A stretch of DNA of 64,000 nt from Stenopsyche tienmushanensis (taxonomy: Eukaryota; Arthropoda; Insecta; Trichoptera; Stenopsychidae). Under the pieces are notes generated by a model. It was given only the letters and a program-made list of their open reading frames with translations, did not search any database and was not told the origin of the DNA. Location: contig WACJ01000405.1 in NCBI GenBank assembly GCA_008973525.1, positions 1,860,001 through 1,924,000 on the forward strand, in the 5' to 3' direction. Positions 55,312-64,000 of the stretch are shown here, piece after piece. The position numbers and the translations under genes were made by a program. The first letter of the stretch is position 1. Every line of letters starts with the position of its first letter.

Positions 55312-55800
55312 GTCCCCTATTGATTGAAGCCTTCCCAACGACGTTACAAATGATGTGGCAGCCGTAGGTCTGGGAAATCTCGCCCCGTGGATACCGTCGC
55401 CTACCAGAGAGGCTGTGAGACTACAGTCAGCGACAAGGATAAATAATTCAACCAGGAACTTACGTTACACTGGTGTCAGAAGGAGGATCTACCGCTGAAC
55501 GTCGACATATCCAAACTATGATCGAACAAGAAACTAATAAGATGAGTATAAAAGTTCTGTCTGGAGTTCCTCGAAAGCGCCGTCTATACCTCTTAATTGC
55601 CGCCGATCCGAAGTGAAAAATAAACGTAACTATGAAGGTCTGATCTTAGAAATTTGTTCCCCATTGAAGCTCTTCTCGCCGACATTGCGGATGACATGGT
55701 GTCTGGGAAATCTCACCACCTCCTGGATGAGTCGTAGGATTGAGAATTCGATAAGGAGCCTACGTTACACTGGTGTCAGAAGTCGTTACAGTATGCATTG
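55312..55800 (+). repeat. Divergent direct repeat ending in ACGTTACACTGGTGTCAGAA
   Basis: Unit 1 (about 55312-55490) and unit 2 (about 55659-55787) share ATTGAAGC.CTTC, ATGATGTGGC/ATGACATGGT, TCTGGGAAATCTC and end in ACGTTACACTGGTGTCAGAA. The last words resemble an LTR-to-primer-binding-site junction (TGGTGTCAGAAG follows the LTR in some gypsy-type elements), so this may be decayed LTR-element sequence. Confidence 0.35.
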
Positions 55801-56052
55801 TTTTTTTCCATTTGTTTCCAAGAAAATAGCGAAAACATCTATAATGGGCACGTTTGTGTAATATGTTATAAAATAGGCACCCAAAGTAGAAGAAACGCGG
55901 CGCATGCGCATAGCGTCTCTGGGATGTATTTAATGGAGATATCACAAATGATTCTTCTTCTCTTCCCGATAAACTTTTTACGACGTCAAATCAAATTTTT
56001 ATTTAAAAAAATCTTATCATGTAAAATATATAATAATTTTAAAATAACTTAC

Positions 56053-56096
56053 CTTTCATCGTTGAATTAGCATTTTCTTCATATACACATTTCACT
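56053..56096 (-). CDS. Receptor exon E (44-bp cytoplasmic microexon, tentative)
   Basis: Acceptor ACGAATTTTGTTTGAAG is weak, donor GTAAGT strong. Encodes VKCVYEENANSTMK in the frame dictated by exon D after a 115-bp intron. The next exon was not found. Confidence 0.4.
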
Positions 56097-59000
56097 CTTC
56101 AAACAAAATTCGTTGATTAACGACGCAAATTCCGAATGTTAATATACCGCACCCCGTTGGGATAAATCACGATTATCAGTCTTAAGCACTTCAGCAAGAT
56201 CAAAGACTTACCTGTCTTCGGTGAAGGCCGAACCTGGAGGCCAAGCGTGCTGCCGTCTGAGGGTTTGATCGGCTCTTGCACTGGCCAGGAGCAATTTGAC
56301 ACAGCAAGGAGTGGCGCCTCTCATTCTTCTCCTGGTCATGATGGCAAATATCAAGCCGAAAAGCACGAAAATAACCACGACCGTTATCTGCGAAATGAAT
56401 AAAAGCATTTTTTCATCTGGGAAATTCACAGTAGAATAAATGGAAAAATTCAATTTGCTGCCGGTAATACAATGGAGCATCCTTAGAGCGACTCGAATAC
56501 CGTAAAATACACATCCTTTTCCGTGGTTCATTCATATCAGACGAGGAAAACAAAGAGGTCTATTATTGCGGGGCTAGAATTTTTTGTATATGTCTTTCAT
56601 TTGTATTCCGCTTGTGTTTCGTGCGTTCGAATAATACTCGTGTTGCGTATCGGATGTTGAGATACAATTTTGTTCAAAGGGAGTTTTTTTAATCGGATCT
56701 AAAGGAACACGGTTTAGATGGTTATTTGTAAGGGAGGCGCCCTTTCATATGACGTTTGATTTATATTTATTTAAATTTGATATTTGAGTGAGAAACAAGA
56801 GAGCGGGGAGATTGGAGGGGTTCGAAGTTATTGAACGCGCTATTTTAGTCCATTTAGGCTAACAATAACATCTTTGGCTTTTTGATACTAAGTACGATTC
56901 TATAACGTTATATTTTGATATTAAGAACAAATTTGTATTGGATGTTCAATATGTGATACATGCTTTGGATGTCGGGTGTTGGAATCTATGAGCTTGGCTT
57001 CATTAGACGCGCTGTTGCAAATTAAGCAAACCGGCGATTTTAGAGAAATTAGAAATTGCGCTAGAAAGTTGATTGATTGATTTATTTTATTGTTTGCATG
57101 CTATTAAAAAGGATTGCTTATTTAGGGTTGTCTCAATTTATTAATAATACTATGGCCATATAGAACGTAAAGTTACAAGGGCTCCTGAGGCCGGGGGATT
57201 TTTTATTTCGATGCTAACGCACCAGGCGTCTAGGGAGCATTGTTTGCTCCCGCGTGTTTGTCGGCCATTTTGGTCAGTCATAGTAAATTCTTCCGATGGA
57301 GAGGTCGCCGCGCGCTCCTGTCACCTCTTTTTGGATTGTTTTTTAGATTATGGGGTGTAATGATACAGTAACGTCTCATCCCCCGTCGGTATAAAGCCCC
57401 AGGAAGGGTGGGCGAAAGTAGCCTCGTTAGCTTGCTCAACAAACACTGCTGTGGTGATCCAGCTAGCGTTAAATGGATTGTGGAACTGCCAATTACAATC
57501 TTCAATAGCCTAGTGCATACAAGAGAGAACGGATTTCGACTGCTTGGAAGGCGACTCATTTTCATGGCTAGGTATGACCGAACCAATACGATTACCATGG
57601 GGAAGGGGGATCCCCTGCACTTGCATGCAGTCCTCTTCAAAACTGAGATTGGACTCATGGTAGCAGTGACCTCGCGAAGTAGCTTTTTTGCGTTTTAGCG
57701 TAACCTCTTCTTCCCTTCTTCCTGCGGGAAAGGCATAGGTGCCTGAATTCTCTACGTGTAGTGTTTCTCGGGAAACCAAAGCGCGATGGAAGACACTCCC
57801 CACTCCAGTCATTCCCCACGACACTCCACTCGCAGAGTGCGGCTAGTCTGAGGGCACTTGGAACAGACCGCACAGTAGCGCGGGGTATGGACCGGTTATA
57901 TCACTAAGTCGTTGTCTGCCCAATTTAAGCTTCTCCCCCCTGTGCAAAACGAAGCAAAAAATCACGCTGGTCACGCAATTTTGGCGATGCTCTGGTGTGA
58001 GCATTCTGGGTATTCATCTCGTACACAACTTCTTGTAACTAAGTATTCCTGACACTAAGTAGAGGTGGTCCGAGTCTACATCCGGCTGCCACCTCTCAAA
58101 GTTCTTCCCCTCGGTTAGGAGCCGCCTGCGTTGCCGCTGGCTCGTTCCAGATTTCTGGACGTCCCAGTTCCTCACAGGGCACGGGCGCTTTAGGGCTTCG
58201 CTTTATAGGTTAAGGCTCTCCCTGATTTCGGAGTGTCCAGGCGGCGATCCGGACATGGACGCAGATCACGTTCTGTGGACATGTCCGGGCATGGAGTCTG
58301 ATCGCAAGGCGCTCTCTCGCAGTGTCAGTGGCCCGAAAGTCGAAACGGTTGGGCACACAGACCTGGTGGCCACTCCCTCCTTGTTCGGGACGTTTAGGGT
58401 TGCGAGGGAAAATGCGTTCCTGGGGGCTACTATGATCCCATCGATCATGGTAGCACCCCCAGCGGCTAGATCAATTAGGTGGCTCGCGCCAATAGTGTTG
58501 CGAGCGAGACTAGGCAACCCCCCCCTCACCCATGATGTATATTTATTATATTTCTTCCTTTTTTTTCTTTTTCAATATTTATTTATATATCTTAGCTAGG
58601 TCTAGTTTATAAATTCAAGTTACCTAATTAGCTTCCCCCGCGCTTAGAGCGCAAGTGGCCATCGGTGTTGAGAAAAAGTGGGTCTTCGCAGACAGTTATA
58701 ATTTCAGGTTTTGCACCCTGGGTGCACTTTTGTTGAGCGGGCTGACATGGTCCCGAATAGCGGGACCAATAAACAGCTCGGGTAAGAGGCGGGTCACTGT
58801 CTACTGTTAGGATTCCCTTTACAGGTACGGCAACTTTCAAATAAATAAAAATCTTCCAGTCTTGTAAACACTTAAAGTTTAAATCTCATTCGTATCGTTC
58901 ATTCCTTTGATAGCAGTTCCATTGTTTTTAAAGGATTTTTCAGGACAAGTCTCTGCATAGTCTCATATAATTCCCAGCTAAAATAATTTATATAGAGTCC

Positions 59001-62000
59001 TTAATAAAGAAATTTAGCAATAAACTCACAAAACCACCTACTTTAGAGGCCAATTTGAATTATAGCATCTGAAAAAAATATACTTGAAAGCAGGTGAAAA
59101 ACGTGTAACTCTCATTCCATTGAAAAGTTCCCGAGCGGAAAATGATGGTCTCAAAATTACCTAGTAAATTTTTGTTAGAGGCTTATTAATTTCGTTTATT
59201 ACCAAAATGTTAAGGCCGAAAGCAACAGGGAAAATTTAATAAGGCGAAACAAGTTGAAACTCCCGAAGAGCGGGAGGACCGCGCAGCCGAGGGGATGAAA
59301 AACCTTTCAGGCAGGGGGGTGGCGAATTATTTAAAGAAATATTTTTCCGCCTGCACGAGCGAAATTCTCGAGAAATGTTCCCTCAAATAAAATTATGTTA
59401 AATGGTACCGGAAAAAATGTGCTCGAGATTGTTTTAAAATTTGGAATTACGGCAAAATCATAGCGGGGGTGTAAACGGGAGCGAGTCTCTAGGTTTTAAA
59501 TATTTAAAGCATTTTGGCTGTTTGGACAAACAAACCCTTTTTTGTCGGGCGAATGACATCAGCCCCGACTTATACAATTGTGATGAATTGCTTGAATTTT
59601 TTTGTAATCATGTCCTTCATATAATAAGAAATTAGTTGGAAACACATGAGAATGATTAAAGATATGGTTTTTTTCATCAGCGAAAAATAACAGATCTCGA
59701 CACAATATTTAAATGTAACGCACTAGATAATGTATAGATAAAACGTTTTTTTTTTAAATAGTACAAGCCATTTTGTTTTAGTAAAAGATAGTACAATTTT
59801 AACCATAAATAGATATACATTATATTATAATAACGCATTAATATTATTATCGAACAACGAATGATTTTGGGCAAATTGGACCACATTTGTACACAAATGC
59901 TGAGCGATATCAATCAATGTTGAGTGGCTTTATATGGCCGCAATTGAATAATGTCATTGTGTCTGATATCTATTTACAGAAAAACAGCCGTATATATCAC
60001 ACAAATCGAGAAAATATAAAAAAGCATATAGGCGTCACATTTGGATGACCTTTTGTTGGTAAATCGATAAATTATATTATTGGTGGCATGTCGTGTGTGG
60101 ATCGCAACGCCACCTCGAGGATTTATCATGAATCAAATATTTTATTGCAAAAAGGTTTTTTTTTTAATATTTTTTAAATTTTCTATTATTAAGTATTGAT
60201 GGTTGCTCATCTTTTTTAATTGCGCAAAAATAAATAATATTATATACAAGTAAAATCGTGCAAAAATATATTTCATTTGGCGTCAATAGATGGCTCTGCC
60301 GCCGTTATCTTTTTTTTTGCGCTTCAATAAGGGGCAACCCCTTCGACGCGGTAACAAGAGAGGGAATTGGGGTAGGTTCGGCATTCGAGAGGCTCAATTT
60401 TTTTTAGGACGAAAGAATCAATGTTTAATGGTTATCCTGCAAAGGATCGTGGGAGGGTAAACATAATTGGATGTTTGGCAGCCTGTTCAGACGCTCGCGC
60501 CATAAATTGGAGATCTGTTTATTGACAGACATTAACACCGACAGTTCTTTAGCGTCTGAAAGTATTTATTCACGTCTCTGGATGAAATGTCTTAAATCGA
60601 ATACACCGCGATTGTTATGGCTGAGAGCTTTATAAATAGGACCAATCCAATCGCTCCTAAATCGGGGAGATTCAATTAAATCCATTCAAAGAGACATGTG
60701 AGAGTCGCCATTTTTCACAGGGAAATTTTAAGGCAGACAGAGCGCATGCGCACAGTGAATTTGGACACCACAAGACACTTCACAAGCTCGGATTTGTCGC
60801 ACTCAAACGCGGAACATATATAAACGTTCAAAAAATCCTTACTAGTATAATTATTTGATAGCTATTGTCCGGCGGCTTCTCTTCTTCTTCAGCTTTGACT
60901 AAAATAAATTTAAAAAAAAATTAAAACATGTTGCCAAATCAATGAAATCTCAAAAAATGCATTTGAATCACTCACATTTGAATGTACGATTACCAATCGG
61001 CCCTGAACATTCCTTCGTGTCCACGACAATAACTCTCGCCTCGTAGGATTCATTGTGTGGATTTGATATATTGAATTCTGTCCATTGAGAGTCTGAAAAG
61101 TTGATCCTTTTATAGCCGTCATGATGAAACCATGACACATGGTTTGGCGAAATGACCTTAGACTCCCCGATGCTAAAAATTAAATACAAACATAAAAGTA
61201 ATACAATATGATGTGTTAATGAAAGTGTTTCAAAATATTGGCTTAAATATCGGGGGTTGGTAGTTCGTCCCTTAAACTTAGGATAACCTTTGTTTTGCTC
61301 CTCCAACGCAATTTGTTTTGCATGTGGTCTTCCTGCGGGAACCTCACCTCCTCCTTCTTGGGAGGGCGCGGAACAAATGAGGTGGGCATCTGGACGCTCC
61401 GCGTGTAGCGTTTCTCATGGGATCAAAAGATTGGTGGAAGATACTCTGTGTGGCTAGTCCGAAGAACCCCGGAACATAGACCACTCAGCAGCGCGGGTAA
61501 TAAGATTCATTCAGAAGACCCTTTAAACTGGTTATCTGCTGTCTGTCGATCTGCCAATCGATCTTTTGTCTCCGATCGCGATGGGCTCATTTGTCGTGTC
61601 AACGGTCCGAAAAGCGGACTGGTTGGACATACAGACTTTGTGTCATTTTTGGCGATAAAATGCGTACCCGGGATCTTCAATAATCTCTACGATAACGGAA
61701 CAATGCCAGTAACAAGAAAAAGTAGCCGGCTTGTGCCATAAAAAAAATTTCAGCTTGGGTCAGAGGATGATCCCCATTTTTCTTTGTGCGTGTGAAGTGA
61801 TAGATCCATGTATCACGCAAAAAAAAATCGGCTTGTCAAATCATGACAAACACTCGATTGAACGACGCTGTTTATGTTACATTGTGAGCAAACGCGTCCC
61901 ACCCTTCTTGCGCACAGCTTTCTCATGTTCAAATTTTCAGTCAATATGCGATGTACAAAACTTTTTTTAATGCCTACCATGTCTACTAACTTCCAGCTGA

Positions 62001-62672
62001 TGGTTATTCAATACCATTTTGTGGAATTTATTCACAATTTCTGGCGTGGTCGATCACTGCGATGTTCGTCTTGTCAACTCGTACGACCTCGTTTAAACTC
62101 TGCCATCCAATATTTAACTATTGTAAACAAAAAAGCAGACTCCCCCTATGATGGTTGCCGAACAAATACTAGGTAACGTAGGTACTTTCTGCCAAAGTCA
62201 TTTTTTAAACAACATTCGGCATCTACACGTCTGGTCGGATACTTCTGAGACGGACCTCATATGTGATCCAGAATTTCAGAAAAAAAGATATTTACCTTAT
62301 TTTAAAATAGGCGATGTTCATGGATGTCGTCATGGCTGCTGAAGGTAAGACCCAGGATACGTTGACTGTCTCCATGTTAGCATTGACGGAGACATTCGGT
62401 CTCGGAAGAAGCGGGCCATGATGGCAAGAGCAAATTTTGTCCACACATTCTGAAAATTGTCAATCGTTGTCAATAATTTTCAATTCGAACATATTTAGGC
62501 GCGATCCGATTTGATATTCATTACCTGGTATTGTAATTTCTGATGTGACCTCGGCTTTACCATCCCAGGGGTTGGACCTTACGGAGACGTTGTAAGTGCA
62601 ACCAGGCTTGATAGAACATTGTGCTCCATGCACTCCTGATATGCTTGGAGGAACATACCACGATTCTTCGGT
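56053..62672 (-). CDS. Single-pass receptor with fibronectin III ectodomain (partial gene, five exons seen); Wsck-like?
   Basis: Minus-strand exons: 62525-62672, 62296-62449, 60976-61172, 56212-56416, 56053-56096. Each has AG acceptor and GT donor and all phases agree (0-1, 1-2, 2-1, 1-2, 2-1), giving about 249 residues. Ectodomain: end of one FN3 domain (CTYNVSVRSNPWDGKAEV), a cysteine hinge (CVDKICSC), a second FN3 domain (RPNVSVNANMETVNVSWVLP ... SYEARVIVVD), several N-glycosylation sites, then a hydrophobic helix (LLFISQITVVVIFVLFGLIF) with a positive stop-transfer RRRMR and a short cytoplasmic stretch. Hence a type I surface receptor. Upstream exons with signal peptide must lie right of 64000. 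I found no kinase or phosphatase exon to the left, so the assignment to the insect receptor-kinase-like gene Wsck (FN3 and cysteine-rich ectodomain) is a guess from the C-x-D-x-x-C-x-C hinge plus FN3 layout. Introns carry R1/mariner debris. The last 44-bp exon is the least certain. Confidence 0.7.
56212..56416 (-). CDS. Receptor exon D (transmembrane helix and juxtamembrane)
   Basis: Acceptor ...CTGTGAATTTCCCAG chosen because it gives phase 1 and joins as ...FK-Y-EKMLLFISQITVVV. A second acceptor (ATTTCGCAG, exon start 56387) would break phase with exon C. Helix then RRRMRGATPCCVKLLLASAR and HAWPPGSAFTED; donor GTAAGT. Confidence 0.7.
56420..57165. other. Intron of the receptor gene, no feature seen
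   Basis: AT-rich with no repeat partner recognised. Confidence 0.45.
57170..58060 (-). mobile_element. Mariner element with internal insertion (sister of 860-1860)
   Basis: Outer end AAGGGCTCCTGAGGCCGGGG, TGTTTGTCGGCCATTTTGGT, CGCGCGCTCCTGTCACCTCT (57175-57330). The minus-strand transposase resumes at 57335-57385 (GDETLLYH, then stop, SKKQSKK), is broken by an insertion at about 57385-57960 and continues at 57962-58050 (KKLCTR.IPRMLTPEHRQNC). The third-D region and C-terminus are deleted. The insertion matches the one at 1100-1750. Confidence 0.7.
57385..57960. repeat. Insertion inside mariner transposase, shared with 1100-1750
   Basis: Shared blocks with the other copy include AGCCTCGTTAGCTTGCT, AATGGATTGTGGAACTGCCA, AATAGCCTAGTGCATACAAG, GGAACAGACCGCACAGTAGC and a distal GTGCAAAAC. 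GC-richer than the surroundings. A minus frame of 126 codons (57278-57658) spans its junction with the mariner. No domain recognised. Confidence 0.6.
58060..58860 (+). pseudogene. R1-clade LINE ORF2 C-terminus and 3' UTR (best copy)
   Basis: Continuous plus frame from about 58070 to 58599: SRLRCRWLVPDFWTSQFLTG, HGRFRASLYRLRLSLISECP, GGDPDMDADHVLWTCPGMES, then VGHTDLVATPSLFGTFRVAR. The C-x-G-G-D-...-A-D-H-V-L-W-x-C knuckle and LTGHGRF motif are intact. An AT-rich 3' UTR follows with AATAAAT near 58840. The RT domain proper is absent (5'-truncated or cut by the mariner). Confidence 0.75.
58870..60970. other. Intron of the receptor gene, mostly unassigned
   Basis: 59200-59400 is GC-rich (GAAGAGCGGGAGGACCGCGC) and stands out, but has no frame or repeat partner. 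A 64-codon plus frame at 59441-59635 has no motif. Otherwise AT-rich. Confidence 0.35.
60976..61172 (-). CDS. Receptor exon C (FN3 domain 2, rest)
   Basis: Acceptor GTATTTAATTTTTAG; encodes IGESKVISPNHVSWFHHDGY, WTEFNISNPHNESYEARVIV and CSGPIGNRTFK; donor GTGAGT. Phase 2 in, phase 1 out. Confidence 0.75.
61322..61510. repeat. Third partial copy of the mariner-internal insertion
   Basis: GGTCTTCCTGCGGGAACCTC...GTGGAAGATACTC and GTGTGGCTAGTCCGAAGAAC match 1485-1610 and the corresponding part of 57720-57860. It lies upstream of an R1 scrap, inside the intron between receptor exons B and C. Confidence 0.5.
61585..61745 (+). pseudogene. R1-clade LINE C-terminal scrap
   Basis: TTTGTCGTGTCAACGGTCCG, AAAGCGGACTGGTTGGACAT and TGCGTACCCGGGATCTTCAA match 44330-44440. 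Confidence 0.6.
61880..62110 (-). pseudogene. Mariner transposase N-terminal relic
   Basis: The minus strand gives short runs DEHRSDRPRQK, VDMVGIKK and HRILTENLNMRKLCARR in shifting frames; same subfamily as 24163 and 44640. It ends close to the donor side of receptor exon B. Confidence 0.65.
62296..62449 (-). CDS. Receptor exon B (cysteine hinge and FN3 domain 2 start)
   Basis: Acceptor TTGACAATTTTCAG; encodes ECVDKICSCHHGPLLPRPNV followed by SVNANMETVNVSWVLPSAAM; donor GTAAAT. The NVSW is both the FN3 B-strand tryptophan motif and a glycosylation site. Confidence 0.75.
62525..62672 (-). CDS. Receptor exon A (FN3 domain 1, C-terminal part)
   Basis: Acceptor ...CTTAAATTCAG; starts in phase 0 with TEESWYVPPSISGVHGAQCS; includes GCTYNVSVRSNPWDGKAEVT, the F and G strand region of an FN3 domain; donor GTAATG after ...ITIP-G. 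Confidence 0.75.
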
Positions 62673-62679
62673 CTGAATT

Positions 62680-63612
62680 TAAGCGAAAGTTTAAGCTTTT
62701 TATTTATTTCATAAATGAAAATGATGAGAGAAATGAAAATCTGATGATTTTCTAAACTTCCGATGAGTCTTCATTCGTGATTATCAAGTCTTGAAGACTT
62801 TAGAAACAGATCGAAATCGTTAAATCTATAGGAATCCGGATGATTATTATAAAGCGAAAATTCATCATTTGAATATCACAGGCTGCCACTGGATAGCCCT
62901 GCCCTCGAGCAGATAAGAGCGCATATGCTGCATCAATTTGCATCCAGAATTTGAACATCGCTAAAAATATTGCATACGAAATAAATAAATCGTCCACAAT
63001 CTTTCGATATAATCCATTGATATGAATTCCCGATTTATTGTCACGAGCGATGATTTTCCCCAAACTGTTTATACGCAGACGGCGGGGTTAATTTTCCGGG
63101 AAATGCGAACACTTTTACTGGAAAAACGCCCGCTTTTCTCAGAATAAATTGGAGGAGTAATCTAAACTGAGTGCCAAACTTTTTGCACGAACTAAACTTA
63201 ATCGCATAAAATATATATTTTAAGATACATAAGACCGGAATAAATATTTTGATAAATGGACGATCAACGAAATACATTGAAGAAATGTAATCAAAGTCTT
63301 ATTAACATATCAATCAAAGTTACAGTATGAAATAACAAATGGTTCTATTTCATCATCGAGATATTTGGTATTGTAAAGGGGGTGTCTTTGGTGTGGAAAA
63401 TAAAAAAAAACCGTATGAAATGACTTTCATTAGTCGCTTTTATGTGTGGCGACGCTGTTGAAATAATTTGCGGCACTAAAAGCTTTCTATTTTGGGTCTT
63501 TAAATTTAAAAGTAGATATATTTTCGCGAGAAAAACGAGTACTTGCGTAAATTATTTAAATATGACGTATATAAAAACGATTCAAAAATATGGATGTTTT
63601 GTAATTCGAAAC
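62680..63612. other. Receptor intron or upstream flank, unassigned
   Basis: No further receptor exon could be identified. Minus frames at 62800-63063 and 63041-63277 lack splice context and motifs. Confidence 0.4.
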
Positions 63613-63617
63613 GGAAT

Positions 63618-63958
63618 AACGGCGAAGATAATCAAAATTTGGTGATTTACCCGATTGCAGACGGTTTGCATAGAGACATGATTCAGGAGACACGCAATTT
63701 TTGGTATCATTATGAAGTCAATATCTGACAGTTCTGTCAAAACTGATCGAATATCGTTAGACGCCTCGAGTGCGCACGACACAGTCGCGTAGATACTCAT
63801 TAAAAGGGTTAAGCAATGAATAAAATTCAACAACCGAGTATATTGATTTTTGATTCCGATTTGTGCAAATTTTGTTTTAATTTGTTTACACAACAAATAC
63901 CGCGTTTCCTGAACCGCGTCTCGATGCAAATTTTGATTACTTTTCGGTCCTCCCAATA
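63618..63958. mobile_element. Mariner-like miniature element, about 340 bp
   Basis: The right end in reverse complement reads GGACCGAAAAGTAATCAAAA, then TTTGCATCGAGACGCGGTTC and AGGAAACGCGGT. The left end reads GGCGAAGATAATCAAAATTT, then a 20-odd-bp extra segment, then GCATAGAGACATGATTCAGG. A solo end of the same family is at 43999. Confidence 0.5.
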
Positions 63959-64000
63959 TTAATAATACGGAATAATTTATGCGAGCAAATTGATTGTTTT

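Noticed and set aside
56212..56387. Alternative acceptor for the transmembrane exon at 56387
   Set aside because: It would give phase 0 and not join to the phase-1 end of exon 60976-61172; the acceptor at 56416 fits exactly.
1..64000. tRNA or rRNA genes, CRISPR arrays, bacterial-type operons or phage genes
   Set aside because: No cloverleaf with intact A/B boxes, no rRNA core sequence and no regularly spaced short repeats were seen; gene structure is eukaryotic.

Overview
The window is nuclear DNA of an arthropod, almost certainly an insect. It is AT-rich, genes are split by introns, one gene is a Tweedle-family cuticle protein, and most of the length is interspersed transposon debris: several mariner families, an R1-clade and a Jockey-clade LINE, hAT, Helitron and TIR miniature elements. 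There are no operons, tRNA or rRNA genes, and no CRISPR. The insect order cannot be set from the sequence.

Only two host genes are well supported. (1) 9.25-10.74 kb, minus strand: a Tweedle cuticle protein. A 5-codon first exon encodes the start of the signal peptide and a second exon carries a long glycine-rich tract inserted before the Tweedle (DUF243) core. TATA box, TCAGT-type initiator, splice sites and a poly(A) signal are all visible. (2) 56.05-62.67 kb, minus strand: five phase-compatible exons of a membrane receptor with fibronectin type III ectodomain, one transmembrane helix and a short cytoplasmic part. Upstream exons lie beyond the right edge and downstream exons were not found. 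A Wsck-like receptor kinase is my best guess. A further single candidate exon lies at 6.11-6.18 kb (minus).

Layout. 0.4-5.4 kb: mariner/R1 composite, Helitron, hAT miniature element, other Tc1/mariner scraps. 7.4-8.4 kb: a mariner inside a dispersed repeat. 9-10.8 kb: Tweedle gene. 11.4-12.9 kb: a TIR-bounded element carrying an R1 scrap and a stack of Helitron ends. 13.3-17.3 kb: frame-broken coding relics of unknown origin and dispersed repeats. 17.3-24.9 kb: mariner, hAT, a TIR element with two nested elements, TTAA-flanked candidates. 25-45 kb: mostly AT-rich unique sequence with scattered repeats and one complete 627-bp Helitron. 45.8-50.1 kb: a mariner interrupted by a young Jockey-clade LINE with an 11-bp target duplication and 55-nt poly(A). 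51.4-55.8 kb: mariner ends and R1-clade RT. 56-62.7 kb: receptor gene whose introns hold two more R1/mariner composites.

The most notable structural theme is the repeated side-by-side occurrence of R1-clade LINE 3' ends and mariner fragments at five loci, two of which share the same roughly 600-bp insertion inside the mariner transposase. I found no convincing new defence or metabolic system. Alignment-dependent statements were made by eye.
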